DNA of 64,000 bases from an uncultured Eubacteriales bacterium (GCA_900315595.1 OMZQ01000012.1:1-64000), one strand, 5' to 3'. Shown: positions 27,313-38,840, counted from the first letter of the stretch. The notes: a model not told the origin generated them from the letters alone. A program made the numbers and translations.

Positions 27313-27891
27313 TTATAGATCCTTTTTCTGCGCTGCTCTGCGCCAGAGGCCGAAATGGAAGCGAACGTAGAGCACCAGGGCAAGCAGAACGCAAATCATG
27401 CACAGCACGACCAGCAGGGTGGAGAGCCAGCCGGGCATCTTCGGGAAAATCAGCAGGGACAGACCGGTCGCGTAGAGCATCGCGGTACTGACCTTGCCAT
27501 ACCACTTCGCGCTGAAAACGCCGTTCGTGCGCTTCATCGTGATCAGGCCAAGGATCAGCATCACGGTCTCGCGGACGACGCAAAAGGCGAGCAGATACCA
27601 CATCAGCGGGTGCGTAAAGGCAAGACAGAGGACCAAAGAGACCTGCGTCAGCTTGTCGGCCACGGGGTCCAGGGCCTTGCCGAGGTCGGTGACCATATTG
27701 AATTTCCGCGCGATCGCTCCGTCCAGGACGTCGGACAGAGCCGACACCGCCAGCAGAACGATGGTCAGCGGCAAATTGTGCAGGCCGACGTAGGACCAGA
27801 TGATAAAGGGCAGAAGCACGATCCGAAGCATGGTCAGAAGATTCGGAATCGTCAGAACCTGCCCCTTGCGAAAAAGCTCCCGAACTTGCAT
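27313..27891 (-). CDS. pgsA: CDP-alcohol phosphatidyltransferase (phosphatidylglycerophosphate synthase)
   Basis: 192 aa from ATG 27891, chosen for GGAGG 5-6 nt upstream; the longer frame to 27978 overlaps the promoter. It is polytopic. The class I CDP-alcohol motif DGxxAR-x8-GxxxD-xxx-D is complete in DVLDGAIARKFNMV and TDLGKALDPVADK. The N-terminus NLLTMLRIVLLP matches PgsA. It joins CDP-diacylglycerol to glycerol 3-phosphate to start phosphatidylglycerol synthesis in the membrane. Related head-group transferases are possible, but length and N-terminus fit PgsA. Confidence 0.9.
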   Translation of the reverse strand: MQVRELFRKGQVLTIPNLLTMLRIVLLPFIIWSYVGLHNLPLTIVLLAVSALSDVLDGAIARKFNMVTDLGKALDPVADKLTQVSLVLCLAFTHPLMWYLLAFCVVRETVMLILGLITMKRTNGVFSAKWYGKVSTAMLYATGLSLLIFPKMPGWLSTLLVVLCMICVLLALVLYVRFHFGLWRRAAQKKDL

Positions 27892-27979
27892 GAAAACCTC
27901 CGAAAGGCTGGAATGAATCGGATATGATCCGGATGAATCGTCAAATAGGATCGGGAACGACTGACCGTTCCAAATCATT

Positions 27980-28007
27980 ATTATACCAGAAAAGCGCCGA
28001 CTGTCAA
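27980..28007 (-). promoter_or_regulatory. Promoter of pgsA
   Basis: On the minus strand, TTGACA (28007-28002), a 16-bp spacer and TATAAT (27985-27980), about 90 bp before the start. Confidence 0.8.
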
Positions 28008-28121
28008 CCTCGTTTTTTCCGAATCCTGGCGATTTGCGGCGGCTTGCGGTGACGCTTCGTATCGGTTCAGCCCTCCCGCCTGCGCCGGGCGCCGGTTTGC
28101 CGCATTTTCCGCAAAAAACTG

Positions 28122-28150
28122 TTGACAGAAGCGGAAAACCACACTATAAT
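28122..28150 (+). promoter_or_regulatory. Consensus promoter of the alaS T-box transcript
   Basis: TTGACA (28122-28127), a 17-bp spacer and TATAAT (28145-28150), a full-consensus promoter feeding the T-box leader. Confidence 0.88.
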
Positions 28151-28156
28151 ATAGCA

Positions 28157-28371
28157 GAAAAATGCGTTGAGGAACCGAGACCGGCCAAAAGGGCGGCAGC
28201 GAACGGGGGAGAGTGGAAGCCCCGGCACCCGTAATCCGGTCAGCCACTTCCGAGCGGCCCGCGACGAGCGGGACGGGCGCTCCCGTTACAGAGCCGAAAG
28301 ATGCGCCGTCGGCGCAAATTAGGGTGGTACCGCGAACACTTCGCCCCTATGTGGGGGCAGGAGTGTTTTTT
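28157..28371 (+). promoter_or_regulatory. T-box riboswitch controlling alaS
   Basis: A structured leader of about 215 nt between the promoter and alaS. It contains the invariant T-box sequence AGGGTGGTACCGCG (28321-28334), which forms the antiterminator bulge that pairs with the uncharged tRNA acceptor end. The overlapping terminator follows at 28335-28371. By position it should read uncharged tRNA-Ala. I could not fix the specifier codon with confidence; stem I appears short or GC-rich. Confidence 0.92.
28335..28371 (+). terminator. T-box-controlled terminator
   Basis: AACACT/AGTGTT outer and GCCCC/GGGGC inner stems (28335-28347 with 28354-28367) followed by TTTTTTC. It is mutually exclusive with the antiterminator that includes the T-box sequence. 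Confidence 0.85.
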
Positions 28372-28433
28372 CTTTTCCGCGGCGTCCGCCCATCGAAATT
28401 CATGGATTATTATATGATATACGGAGGTCTGTC

Positions 28434-31070
<2,637 letters not shown>

Positions 31071-31088
31071 CGAAAAAGGAGCATTCTG

Positions 31089-31427
31089 ATGAACGACTGC
31101 TTATTCTGCAAAATCATCGCCGGGGAGATCCCTTCCAAAAAGGTCTATGAGGACGAGCTCTGCTATGCCTTCTATGACATCTCTCCGCTCGCGCCCACCC
31201 ATTTCCTGGTCGTGCCCAAGCTGCACCTTGCATCCGCGGCGGAGATCACCCCGGAGAACGCCGCCGTCGTCGGTCATATCTACGCCGTGATCGCAAAGCT
31301 CGCCCATGAGCTCGGCTTTGCCGAGGGCTTCCGCGTCGTCACGAACTGCGGCGAGGCCGCCGGTCAGACGGTGCGTCATCTGCATTTCCACGTTCTGGCA
31401 GGAACCACGCTGGGCAGCTTCAACTGA
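31089..31427 (+). CDS. hinT: HIT-family nucleotide-binding hydrolase
   Basis: 112 aa, HINT size. It has the N-terminal CLFCKIIAGEIPS with Cys pairs and the C-terminal histidine triad HLHFHVLAG, whose central His is the nucleophile. These enzymes hydrolyse aminoacyl-AMP and other phosphoramidates. Its place directly after alaS in the same unit fits clearing aminoacyl-adenylates released by the synthetase, although that link is inference. A hairpin ends the unit. Confidence 0.94.
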   Translation: MNDCLFCKIIAGEIPSKKVYEDELCYAFYDISPLAPTHFLVVPKLHLASAAEITPENAAVVGHIYAVIAKLAHELGFAEGFRVVTNCGEAAGQTVRHLHFHVLAGTTLGSFN

Positions 31428-31436
31428 CCGTCATCC

Positions 31437-31463
31437 GGGCCGCCGCGGTTTGCGCGGCGGCCC
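31437..31463 (+). terminator. Hairpin after hinT
   Basis: A perfect 11-bp GC-rich stem (31437-31447 and 31453-31463) with a 5-nt loop. Only GTTCC follows, so termination may be partial and comEC may receive readthrough. Confidence 0.6.
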
Positions 31464-31487
31464 GTTCCACAGAGGGGAGGGAACGGC

Positions 31488-33785
31488 TTGCGAATCCTGC
31501 TGCGGTTTGTCTGCGGCTTTGTGGGCGGCTGTCTCATTTGCGTCTATCTGCTCTCCGGCGTCCGGCCGCTTGCCCTTGCAGGGGCGGCGCTGATCCCGGT
31601 CTGCTTCTGCCTGCGCAGGGATGGCAGCGTCTTTCGCTCCGTCCGCCTGGTCTGCCTTGGCCTCGTCCTTGCCTGCCTCTGGTGCTGGGGCTATCGCGTC
31701 CTATCGGTGGAGCCCGCGATCGTCTCGGCCGGCAGCGTGAAGCGCGGCTGGGCGGAGATCTGCAATTACCCCCGCCCGAGTGGATGGTCGCAGCAGGCGG
31801 AGGCCTGGATCGGAACCGACGACGGGGCTGTGAAGGCGAACCTCTATCTGAACGGCGTTGATGAGTGCCTGCGGCCCGGCGACGTCATTGTGGGAAGCTT
31901 TGAACTTCGCCCGTCGAACGTCGGCTCTGACGGCAGCGAGTTTCTCTATTATCAGTCCAAGGGCGTTCTGCTGACCGGAAAGGCGACCGTGGACCGCATC
32001 GAGCGGGCCGACCGTCTCCCGCTTCGCTATGCCCCGCTCTGGCTGGGCGAGCAGGTCAGGGCGCTTCTGGACCGCTCCGTCCCGGCGGACGCCGCGCCGT
32101 TTCTGAAAGCCGTGCTGACGGGAGACCGGGGCGGCCTCGACTTTGCCGCTGAACGGGATCTGACCGTTGCCGGCCTGTCCCACGTCGTTGCGGTCTCCGG
32201 GATGCACGTCTCCCTGCTGGTCGGCGCGCTCTATCTTGTGATGGGCCGAGCCAGAAGGGCGGCTGCGGCGATCGGAATCCCGCTGGTTTTGGTCTTTATG
32301 CTTCTGACCGGGCTCTCTCCGTCCGTCGTTCGCGCCGGTATCATGCTCAGTCTCCTGCTGCTTGCCCCGCTGCTCCATCGGGAGAGCGACCCGCCGACGG
32401 CCCTGTCTGCGGCAGCCCTGCTGATTTTGCTCTTTAATCCCTATACGGTCGCAAACGTCGGCTTCCAGCTCTCGTTTCTCGCAGTCGCGGGCCTTCTGCT
32501 CCTGACCGGCCCGCTCTACCGCCATCTGCGGAGCCGGAAGCTCTTTGCCGCCGTCCTCTCCCACAGCGAGACGGGCCTGAGCCGATGGCGGAAGCTGGCG
32601 CACCGGCTGGTCCGCCGCTTCGTGAACGGCCTGCTTCAAATCCTCTGCGCCACGGTCGGCGCACTGAGCCTGACGGTTCCCGTGACCTGCATCGTCTTCG
32701 GCAGTCTTCCGACCTACGCCCTGCTTTCCAATCTGCTGGCGCTCTGGGCTGTCAGCCTCTGCTTCGGCCTCGGCCTCGGGACGGCTGCCCTTGCCGCGGT
32801 CTGGCCGGCTGCCGGCAAGCTCCTGGGCAGCATCGCCGCATGGCCGGTGCGCTATCTGCTCCTGATCTGCCGCTTCGTCTCCCGGCTTCCGCATCCGAGC
32901 CTGCCTGCCTCCTCCCCCTATACCGTCGCCTTTCTGGTCTTTGCCTACGCCGTCCTTCTGACCGTCGTGCTCCTGCGGAAGCGCTTGTACGGAACTGGCC
33001 TGCTCTGCGTCCTCGCGGCGCTTGCGCTGACAGTCGGCCTCCAGCAGATCCGGGCAGCCCGCGCAGACTGGACGGCCGCCGTGCTGGACGTTGGTCAGGG
33101 GCAGTGCGTCTGCATCCGCTGCGGAGGCCGAACCGCCGTCATCGACTGCGGCGGCTCCGACGGCGACAAGGCCGGCGCCCACGCCGCGGATTACCTCCGG
33201 CAGTCCGGCGTTCGCACCGTGGACGCGCTGATCCTCAGCCACTATGATACCGACCACGTCGGCGGCGTTGCGGAGCTTCTGCGGGAGATCGACGTGCGGA
33301 CCGTCTACCTGCCCGCAGTCTGCTTTGCGCCGGAAAAACGCGAGGCGCTGGAGGCCGCTGCGTCGGCGCACGGGGCGGCGGTGATTCCCGTCTCCGCGGA
33401 CCTCTGCCTGCCCTTCGGCAGCGGAAGTCTGCAGCTTTTTGCCCCGGTCGGGGCTGAAAATGACAACGACGGCTCCGTCTCGGTCTTGTTTTCCGAGCGG
33501 GATTATGATATGCTTGTAACCGGAGACCTGGATCAGGCCGGGGAACACCGTCTGCTTGCCGCCCACGATCTGCCCGATATCGAGGCCTTCGTCGCGGGGC
33601 ATCACGGTGCGGAATCCTCCTCCGGCATGGAGCTGCTCAAGACCCTCCGCCCGGAGACCGTCCTGATCAGCGTCGGCAGGAACCGTTACGGCCATCCCTC
33701 CGAATCTGCGCTGGCCCGCTTCGCCGCCATCGGCGCGGAGGTCCTTCGTACCGATGAAAGCGGCGATCTTGAACTGAAAAGGTGA
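31488..33785 (+). CDS. comEC: DNA internalization competence protein ComEC/Rec2
   Basis: 765 aa from TTG 31488, with a GGGGAGGG site just upstream. It has an N-terminal DUF4131-like region, a polytopic competence domain with AGLSHVVAVSGMHVSLL, and a C-terminal metallo-beta-lactamase domain with LDVGQGQCVCI and LSHYDTDHVGGV (the HxxDH-like metal motif in a YDTDH variant). It forms the membrane channel for single-stranded DNA uptake and probably degrades the other strand. No other competence gene lies beside it; holA and an RNase M5 gene follow at short spacing. Confidence 0.93.
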   Translation: MRILLRFVCGFVGGCLICVYLLSGVRPLALAGAALIPVCFCLRRDGSVFRSVRLVCLGLVLACLWCWGYRVLSVEPAIVSAGSVKRGWAEICNYPRPSGWSQQAEAWIGTDDGAVKANLYLNGVDECLRPGDVIVGSFELRPSNVGSDGSEFLYYQSKGVLLTGKATVDRIERADRLPLRYAPLWLGEQVRALLDRSVPADAAPFLKAVLTGDRGGLDFAAERDLTVAGLSHVVAVSGMHVSLLVGALYLVMGRARRAAAAIGIPLVLVFMLLTGLSPSVVRAGIMLSLLLLAPLLHRESDPPTALSAAALLILLFNPYTVANVGFQLSFLAVAGLLLLTGPLYRHLRSRKLFAAVLSHSETGLSRWRKLAHRLVRRFVNGLLQILCATVGALSLTVPVTCIVFGSLPTYALLSNLLALWAVSLCFGLGLGTAALAAVWPAAGKLLGSIAAWPVRYLLLICRFVSRLPHPSLPASSPYTVAFLVFAYAVLLTVVLLRKRLYGTGLLCVLAALALTVGLQQIRAARADWTAAVLDVGQGQCVCIRCGGRTAVIDCGGSDGDKAGAHAADYLRQSGVRTVDALILSHYDTDHVGGVAELLREIDVRTVYLPAVCFAPEKREALEAAASAHGAAVIPVSADLCLPFGSGSLQLFAPVGAENDNDGSVSVLFSERDYDMLVTGDLDQAGEHRLLAAHDLPDIEAFVAGHHGAESSSGMELLKTLRPETVLISVGRNRYGHPSESALARFAAIGAEVLRTDESGDLELKR

Positions 33786-33789
33786 TACA

Positions 33790-34815
33790 ATGGCAGAATA
33801 CTCGCTTGACCGTCTGAAGACGGATCTGAAAAACAGGCAGCCGGGCAACTTCTATATCTTTCATGGGCCAGAGGCCTATCTGCGCGATCATTATCTGGAA
33901 AGCCTGCGCAAGCTCCTGGTCGAGGATTTTGCCGAGGCCTTCAACTACCACCGGTTCAGCCCGGAGACGATCAGCCTCCAGGCCGTCGCGGATTCCGTGA
34001 ATGCCATTCCGATGATGAGCCCGACCAGCATGGTCCGGATCGACGACGTGAATTTCTTCGCCATCGGCGAGGACGCGGCAGACTATGCCGCGATCTTCAG
34101 CAATCTTCCCAGCTACTGCACCGTGGTTCTGGTCTATGACACCGTGGAGTATAAGCCCGATCGCCGCAAGAAGACGATCGCCGAGGCCCTGGATCTGGCC
34201 CGCGAGGTCTGCTTTCAGCAGCCGAGCGAGCGGGAGCTGATCTCCTGGATCGCCCGCCACTTCAAAAAGCTCGGCAAGCAGATCACCGTGGACGACGCTG
34301 TCTTTCTGATCCGCCGCACCGGCGGCGATATGACCACGCTCAGCGCCGAGATCGAAAAGCTCGGCGCCTATGAGACCGAGCCCGCCGTCAGCCGCCGGAG
34401 CATCGAGCTGTTGGTGGAGCCTGTCCTGGAGGCGGCGGTCTTCGACCTCTCCGACGCCATCGCCGCAGGCCGCTATGAGACTGCCCTCCAGATCCTCCAC
34501 ATCCTGCTCCGCCGTCAGGAGGAGCCTGTCGTGATCCTTGCGACCATCGGCAGTCAGCTTCGCCGCATCGTGGAGGCGAATCGTCTGCGCGCGGCGGGGA
34601 AGGGGAAGAACGATTTGATGAAGCTCTGCTCCGTTTCCTCCTATCCCGCACAGAAGGCAATGGAGTTTTCCCGCCGCCTGCCTGCCGAATTCCCGGAGAA
34701 GGCCGTCGAACTCTGTCTGGAGGCGGATCGCCGGATGAAGACCTCCTTCGACGATCCGAAGCGGGTTTTGGAGCTGCTGGTTCTCCAGCTTGCCGAGGAG
34801 GCCGCCCATGCTTAA
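33790..34815 (+). CDS. holA: DNA polymerase III subunit delta
   Basis: 341 aa, usual length. It is the clamp-loader subunit that opens the sliding clamp. The N-terminal NFYIFHGPEAYLRDHYLESL contains the degenerate P-loop region of delta. LISWIARHFKKLGKQI and DMTTLSAEIEKLGAY mark domain II, and the helical collar domain follows. It starts 4 bp after comEC, a common order in Firmicutes, and overlaps the next gene by 8 bp. Confidence 0.93.
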   Translation: MAEYSLDRLKTDLKNRQPGNFYIFHGPEAYLRDHYLESLRKLLVEDFAEAFNYHRFSPETISLQAVADSVNAIPMMSPTSMVRIDDVNFFAIGEDAADYAAIFSNLPSYCTVVLVYDTVEYKPDRRKKTIAEALDLAREVCFQQPSERELISWIARHFKKLGKQITVDDAVFLIRRTGGDMTTLSAEIEKLGAYETEPAVSRRSIELLVEPVLEAAVFDLSDAIAAGRYETALQILHILLRRQEEPVVILATIGSQLRRIVEANRLRAAGKGKNDLMKLCSVSSYPAQKAMEFSRRLPAEFPEKAVELCLEADRRMKTSFDDPKRVLELLVLQLAEEAAHA

Positions 34816-35392
34816 GCTGCGCCAGGCCATCGTGGTCGAGGGAAAGTACGACAAGATCACCCTTTCCCAGCTTGTGGACGCCCCCATCTTCGTGACCAAC
34901 GGCTTCGGCATCTTCCGGGACGAAGCCCTGATCTCCGTCCTGCGCCGGACTGCTGAGACGCGCGGCCTCGTCATCCTCACCGACTCAGACGGCGGCGGTC
35001 TGGTCATTCGCAGCCGGCTCTCCGGCTGTCTGCCGAAGCAGGGCGTCCTGCACGCCTATATTCCGGATATCCCCGGCAAGGAACGGCGCAAGACCGCACC
35101 CGGCAAGGCAGGCCTGCTCGGCGTGGAGGGCATGACGCCCGAGACCCTCCTTCGCTGCCTGCAGGCAGCGGGCGCAGCGGTCGAGGATGAACCGGCCGCC
35201 GTGCGCGGCCCCGAGATCACCCATTCCGATCTCTACGAGCTGGGCCTGTCGGGAAGGCCGGACAGCAAGGCACGCCGCCTTGCCCTGCAAAAGCGGCTGG
35301 GTCTTCCCGCTCTGATGAGCACGAACGCCCTTCTGACCGCACTGAACGCGATTTACACGAGAGACGAATTTCTGGAAAAGGCAAAGCCATGA
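34808..35392 (+). CDS. rnmV: Ribonuclease M5-like Toprim protein
   Basis: 194 aa from ATG 34808; a longer GTG/ATG frame from 34790 lies inside holA. The Toprim domain is clear: QAIVVEGKYDKITL (catalytic Glu) and GLVILTDSDGGG (DxD). The C-terminal DUF4093-like part includes ITHSDLYELGLSG. RNase M5 trims the 5S rRNA precursor. Here it has an extra middle loop (GKERRKTAPGKAGLLGVEG), as in other clostridial members. It overlaps both neighbours (8 bp and 4 bp), so it is in an operon with holA and the ABC-F gene. Confidence 0.87.
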   Translation: MLKLRQAIVVEGKYDKITLSQLVDAPIFVTNGFGIFRDEALISVLRRTAETRGLVILTDSDGGGLVIRSRLSGCLPKQGVLHAYIPDIPGKERRKTAPGKAGLLGVEGMTPETLLRCLQAAGAAVEDEPAAVRGPEITHSDLYELGLSGRPDSKARRLALQKRLGLPALMSTNALLTALNAIYTRDEFLEKAKP

Positions 35393-37260
35393 TTGAATTA
35401 TCCGTACAACATCTTCAAAAATCCTTTGAGGTCGGGGAGATCCTGCTCAACGACCTGAGCTTCGAGATCCGCACGGGGGAATGCGTGGGCATCATGGGCC
35501 GCAACGGCTGCGGCAAAACGACGCTCTTTCGCATCATCACCGGGGAGATCCCGGCCGATGGGGGAGAGGTCGTTCTCGCTCCGGGCCGCCGGATCGGTCT
35601 GATTTCCCAGATCCCCGTCTACCCGGCGGGCTATACCGTCGAGAACGTTCTGCGCTCGGCCTACCGCGAGCTGTTTTCCATGAAGCGGAAAATGGAAGCG
35701 CTGGAGCGTGAAATGACGGTCCATGCAGACCGCGCCGTTCTCTCGGAGTACGACCGACTTTCCACGGCCTACGAGGTCGGCGGCGGCTACGAGATGGACA
35801 CGAACGTGGATAAGATCTGCAACGGTCTGGGCATCCCCGCCGCCATGCGCGATCAGCTCTTTTCCCAGCTCTCCGGCGGCGAAAAGACCCGCGTGAATCT
35901 CGCCCGGCTCCTGCTGGAGCAGACCGACGTCCTTCTGCTCGACGAGCCGACCAACCACCTGGACCTGCGCAGCGTCGAGTGGCTGGAGGCCTATATCAAG
36001 CAGTTCAAGGGGACCACGCTGACGATCTCCCATGACCGCTTCTTCCTGGACCGGGTCGTGGACCGGATCATCGAGATCTCCGACGGTCATGCCGAGCACT
36101 ACAACGGAAACTATTCCTTCTATCTGGAGGAAAAGCAGGCCCGCTTCAACCTCCAGCTCAAGCAGTATGAGCAGGAGCAGGCTAAGATCAAGCAGCTTTC
36201 CTTCACGGTTGAGCGGATGAAGGGCTGGGGCATCAACAACCGCGTCCTCTACCGCCGCGCGATGGCGATGCAGCACCGTCTGGAGCGCATCCGCCAGACC
36301 GAGCGGCCCAAGACCGAGAAGACGCTCAAGGCCCGCTTCGGGGAAAAGGAATTCTTCGGGGATATGGTTTTCTCGGTCAAGGATATGGCCAAGCGCTTCG
36401 GAGAAAAGCAGCTGTTCTCCGATGTGGAGCTTCTGGTCGAGGGCGGGGAGCGGATCGCCATCCTGGGTGACAACGGCACCGGCAAGACGACCTTCCTGCG
36501 CTGCCTGCTGGGCGAGGAGCCGGTGGATTCCGGGCGCATCCGTTTCGGCCCGACGGTCAAGCTGGCTTACCTGCCCCAGGTCATGCACTTCGACCACCCC
36601 GAACGCACGCTCTACGACACCATGCTGTACGAGAAAAACTGCACTCCGCAGCAGGCCAGAGACCGCCTCGGCGCCTTTCTCTTCTCCGGCGAGGACGTGT
36701 TCAAGACCGTCGGGACGCTCTCCGGCGGCGAACAGTCCCGCCTTCGCCTGTGCATGCTGATGGACGAGAAGATCAATCTGCTCATTCTCGACGAGCCGAC
36801 TAACCACCTGGATATCGCCTCCCGCGAGTGGGTCGAATGTGCCATCGAGGAATATGAGGGGACCCTGATCTTCGTCTCCCACGACCGCTATTTCGTGGAC
36901 AAGTTCGCCACCCGGATCTGGGAGCTGGAGGACGGCACGATCCGCGACTACCCCTGCGGCTACGCCAAGTACCGCAGCCTCAAGGAAAACGCCGCGATCC
37001 GCCCGATCCCCCAGACCGCGAAGCCGGAAAAGAAGCCCCAGCCGAAGCCTCGGACGGACAGCAAGGCACAGGAAAAGGAGGTTCGCCGTCTGGAGCGGGA
37101 GATCGCCCGTCTGGAACAGACGCTTGCCGAGCTCGACCGGCAGATGGAGGCGCGCGCCTCCGACTACCAGGAGCTGATCCGTCTGACCGCCGAGCGCGAG
37201 CAGGCGGAGGCGGAGCTCAACGCCCGAATGGAGGAATGGATGGCGGCCTCCGGCTCATAG
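35389..37260 (+). CDS. ABC-F family ATPase (duplicated ATP-binding cassettes)
   Basis: 623 aa with no membrane segments. Cassette 1 has GRNGCGKTTLFRI, LSGGEKTRVNLARLL and LLLDEPTNHLDLRS. Cassette 2 has GDNGTGKTTFLRC, LSGGEQSRLRLCML and LILDEPTNHLDIAS. The long charged linker between them (about residues 240-330) is the P-site tRNA interaction motif region. A basic coiled coil ends the protein (VRRLEREIARLEQ). It is a ribosome-associated translation factor of the Uup/EttA type. Subfamily and any antibiotic protection cannot be decided from sequence alone. Confidence 0.93.
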   Translation: MIELSVQHLQKSFEVGEILLNDLSFEIRTGECVGIMGRNGCGKTTLFRIITGEIPADGGEVVLAPGRRIGLISQIPVYPAGYTVENVLRSAYRELFSMKRKMEALEREMTVHADRAVLSEYDRLSTAYEVGGGYEMDTNVDKICNGLGIPAAMRDQLFSQLSGGEKTRVNLARLLLEQTDVLLLDEPTNHLDLRSVEWLEAYIKQFKGTTLTISHDRFFLDRVVDRIIEISDGHAEHYNGNYSFYLEEKQARFNLQLKQYEQEQAKIKQLSFTVERMKGWGINNRVLYRRAMAMQHRLERIRQTERPKTEKTLKARFGEKEFFGDMVFSVKDMAKRFGEKQLFSDVELLVEGGERIAILGDNGTGKTTFLRCLLGEEPVDSGRIRFGPTVKLAYLPQVMHFDHPERTLYDTMLYEKNCTPQQARDRLGAFLFSGEDVFKTVGTLSGGEQSRLRLCMLMDEKINLLILDEPTNHLDIASREWVECAIEEYEGTLIFVSHDRYFVDKFATRIWELEDGTIRDYPCGYAKYRSLKENAAIRPIPQTAKPEKKPQPKPRTDSKAQEKEVRRLEREIARLEQTLAELDRQMEARASDYQELIRLTAEREQAEAELNARMEEWMAASGS

Positions 37261-37291
37261 GATGGACGGGATGCCGAAAAACAGCCGTTTG

Positions 37292-37341
37292 AAAAGAGGC
37301 AGGTTGTTAGTTCTTGCTAACTGACAGCCTGCCTCTTTTTT
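37292..37341 (+). terminator. Strong terminator after the ABC-F gene
   Basis: A long hairpin: AAAAGAGGCAGG pairs with CCTGCCTCTTTT, with an inner GTTAG/CTAAC stem, followed by T6. It closes the comEC-holA-rnmV-ABC-F unit. Confidence 0.92.
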
Positions 37342-37383
37342 CAATAATTCACAATTTTTATCAATCTTTTTTTCTACAATCGC

Positions 37384-37412
37384 TTTACAAATGCTGCAAA
37401 ATCTGTTAAACT
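37384..37412 (+). promoter_or_regulatory. Promoter of the hydrogenase operon
   Basis: TTTACA (37384-37389), a 17-bp spacer and TAAACT (37407-37412). The region upstream is AT-rich. A leader of about 110 nt follows, with TTAGGAGG before hydC. A TGTTAA half-site overlaps the -10, but no full Rex palindrome is seen. Confidence 0.65.
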
Positions 37413-37524
37413 ATACGAGCTGAGATATGCCTACGCGTGTATCGAAAAGCGGTTCGTTAAAATTGCGACGCCGTCCGGCCAATACAGAAATCAGGGCGGC
37501 GGAAATTAGGAGGTTAACTTCATT
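37413..37524 (+). other. Leader of the hydrogenase operon
   Basis: About 110 nt, no gene. It contains GC-rich GGCGGCGG and AGGAGG. I see no recognised riboswitch. Confidence 0.4.
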
Positions 37525-38016
37525 ATGGCGTGCAAGAAAACATCAGTTCCCTTCCGCGGGACGAAGGAGCAGGAAGAGCAGCTTCGGCAGATCGTTGCAG
37601 AACTCAAGGATCAGCCGGGCAGCCTGATGCCCATCATGCAGAAGGCCCAGGAGATCTACGGTTATCTGCCCATCGAGGTTCAGACTATGATCTCCGAGTG
37701 GACTGGCATCCCGATGGAAAAAATCTACGGCGTTGCCACGTTCTACGCACAGTTTGCCCTGGCTCCCAAGGGCGAGTACCGCATCTCCGTGTGCCTCGGC
37801 ACAGCCTGCTACGTCAAGGGCTCTCAGGGCGTCTATGACAAGATCTCCGAGGTTCTCGGCATCGGCGAAGGCGAATGCACTGCGGACGGCAAGTTCTCTC
37901 TGGACTCCTGCCGCTGCGTCGGCGCCTGCGGTCTTGCGCCCGTTATGATGATCAACGACGACGTCTACGGCCGCCTGACGCCCGATCAGGTTCCGGCTAT
38001 CCTTGCAAAGTATTGA
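37525..38016 (+). CDS. hydC: NuoE-like [2Fe-2S] subunit of NADH-dependent hydrogenase (HydC)
   Basis: 163 aa, thioredoxin-like ferredoxin fold. The four cluster Cys are present in CLGTACYVKG and SCRCVGACGLAPV, the C-x4-C and C-x3-C pattern of NuoE/HydC. The N-terminal helix region PIMQKAQEIYGYLP and GVATFYAQFALAP is diagnostic. It accepts electrons alongside HydB in the trimeric HydABC bifurcating hydrogenase, in the cytoplasm. It leads a ten-gene operon; hydB and hydA come at the far end, after a sensory module. Confidence 0.93.
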   Translation: MACKKTSVPFRGTKEQEEQLRQIVAELKDQPGSLMPIMQKAQEIYGYLPIEVQTMISEWTGIPMEKIYGVATFYAQFALAPKGEYRISVCLGTACYVKGSQGVYDKISEVLGIGEGECTADGKFSLDSCRCVGACGLAPVMMINDDVYGRLTPDQVPAILAKY

Positions 38017-38050
38017 TCCATCCAACAGACTGGTTTGCGGAGATCACGTT

Positions 38051-38395
38051 ATGACGATTCGAGAAATTATGAAGCTCCTGGACGCCCAGGTCCTCTGCTG
38101 CGAGGACGCTTTGGACAGTGAGGTGGTCGACGCCTTTAGCTGTGATATGATGAGTGACGTTCTGGCTTTCGCCACGAACGAATCTCTGCTGATCACCGGC
38201 CTGCTCAACCCCCAGGTCGTCCGCACGGCGATGATGCTCGATATGCGCTGCATCGTCTTCGTCTGCGGCAAGATCCCCACCCCGGAGATTATTTCTCTCG
38301 CGCGTGAGAACGGCATCGTCCTTCTCGTCACCGATCACTACATGTTCACGGCCTCCGGCCGTCTCTACGCGACCGGAATGTTGCGTGGAGAATAG
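38051..38395 (+). CDS. DRTGG-domain protein 1
   Basis: 114 aa from ATG 38051; the longer frame from 38003 overlaps hydC and lacks a good site, while GGAG precedes this ATG. The fold is that of DRTGG domains: IREIMKLLDAQVLCCE at the start, DMMSDVLAF, LLITGLLNPQVVRTA and IVFVCGKIP. Such domains are often found beside CBS proteins and hydrogenases and may bind nucleotides. No catalytic residues are seen. It is probably part of the HydS-linked sensing set; its exact role is unknown. Confidence 0.75.
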   Translation: MTIREIMKLLDAQVLCCEDALDSEVVDAFSCDMMSDVLAFATNESLLITGLLNPQVVRTAMMLDMRCIVFVCGKIPTPEIISLARENGIVLLVTDHYMFTASGRLYATGMLRGE

Positions 38396-38398
38396 CCT

Positions 38399-38818
38399 AT
38401 GGATGCATTTCGACTTCATTTCGACATTGACGGCGGCAGCTTTGCCTCCGCGGGCAACGCGTCCGTAGAGGTCAAAAAGACGCTCCGGCAGCTCGGCGTT
38501 GCCAACGCCGTGATCCGCCGCTGCTCCATCGCCATGTATGAGGGCGAGATCAACATGGTCATTCACGCCGACGGCGGCACCGCCGACGTCGAGGTCTATC
38601 CCGACCGCATCGTCATGGTGCTCGAGGACCACGGCCCCGGCATCCCGGACGTGGAGCTGGCCATGAAGGAGGGCTATTCCACTGCAACCGAGCAGATCCA
38701 CAACATGGGCTTCGGCGCAGGTATGGGTCTGCCCAACATGAAGCGCTCCAGCGACGACCTGAAGATCGAAACGAAGGTCGGCGTCGGAACGAAAATCACG
38801 ATGGTAGTACGCTTATAA
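38399..38818 (+). CDS. GHKL/HATPase anti-sigma-type ATP-binding protein 1
   Basis: 139 aa. It has a histidine-kinase-like ATPase fold without phospho-acceptor or dimerisation domain: an N-box-like region near IRRCSIAMYEGEINMVIHA, G1 LEDHGPGIPDVELAM, and G2 MGFGAGMGLPNMKR. The size is like RsbW/RsbT/SpoIIAB serine kinases. It may phosphorylate or hold a partner in response to the adjacent HydS. It starts 3 bp after the first DRTGG gene. The substrate is unknown. Confidence 0.82.
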   Translation: MDAFRLHFDIDGGSFASAGNASVEVKKTLRQLGVANAVIRRCSIAMYEGEINMVIHADGGTADVEVYPDRIVMVLEDHGPGIPDVELAMKEGYSTATEQIHNMGFGAGMGLPNMKRSSDDLKIETKVGVGTKITMVVRL

Positions 38819-38840
38819 CCCGAACGGGGAGGTTGTCCCA

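Noticed and set aside
28150..28330. tRNA-like hairpins upstream of alaS
   Set aside because: They belong to the T-box leader. No cloverleaf with the expected T-loop and anticodon arm could be drawn.
37400..37420. Rex (NADH-responsive) operator at the hydrogenase promoter
   Set aside because: Only one TGTTAA half-site is present; the second half of the palindrome is missing.
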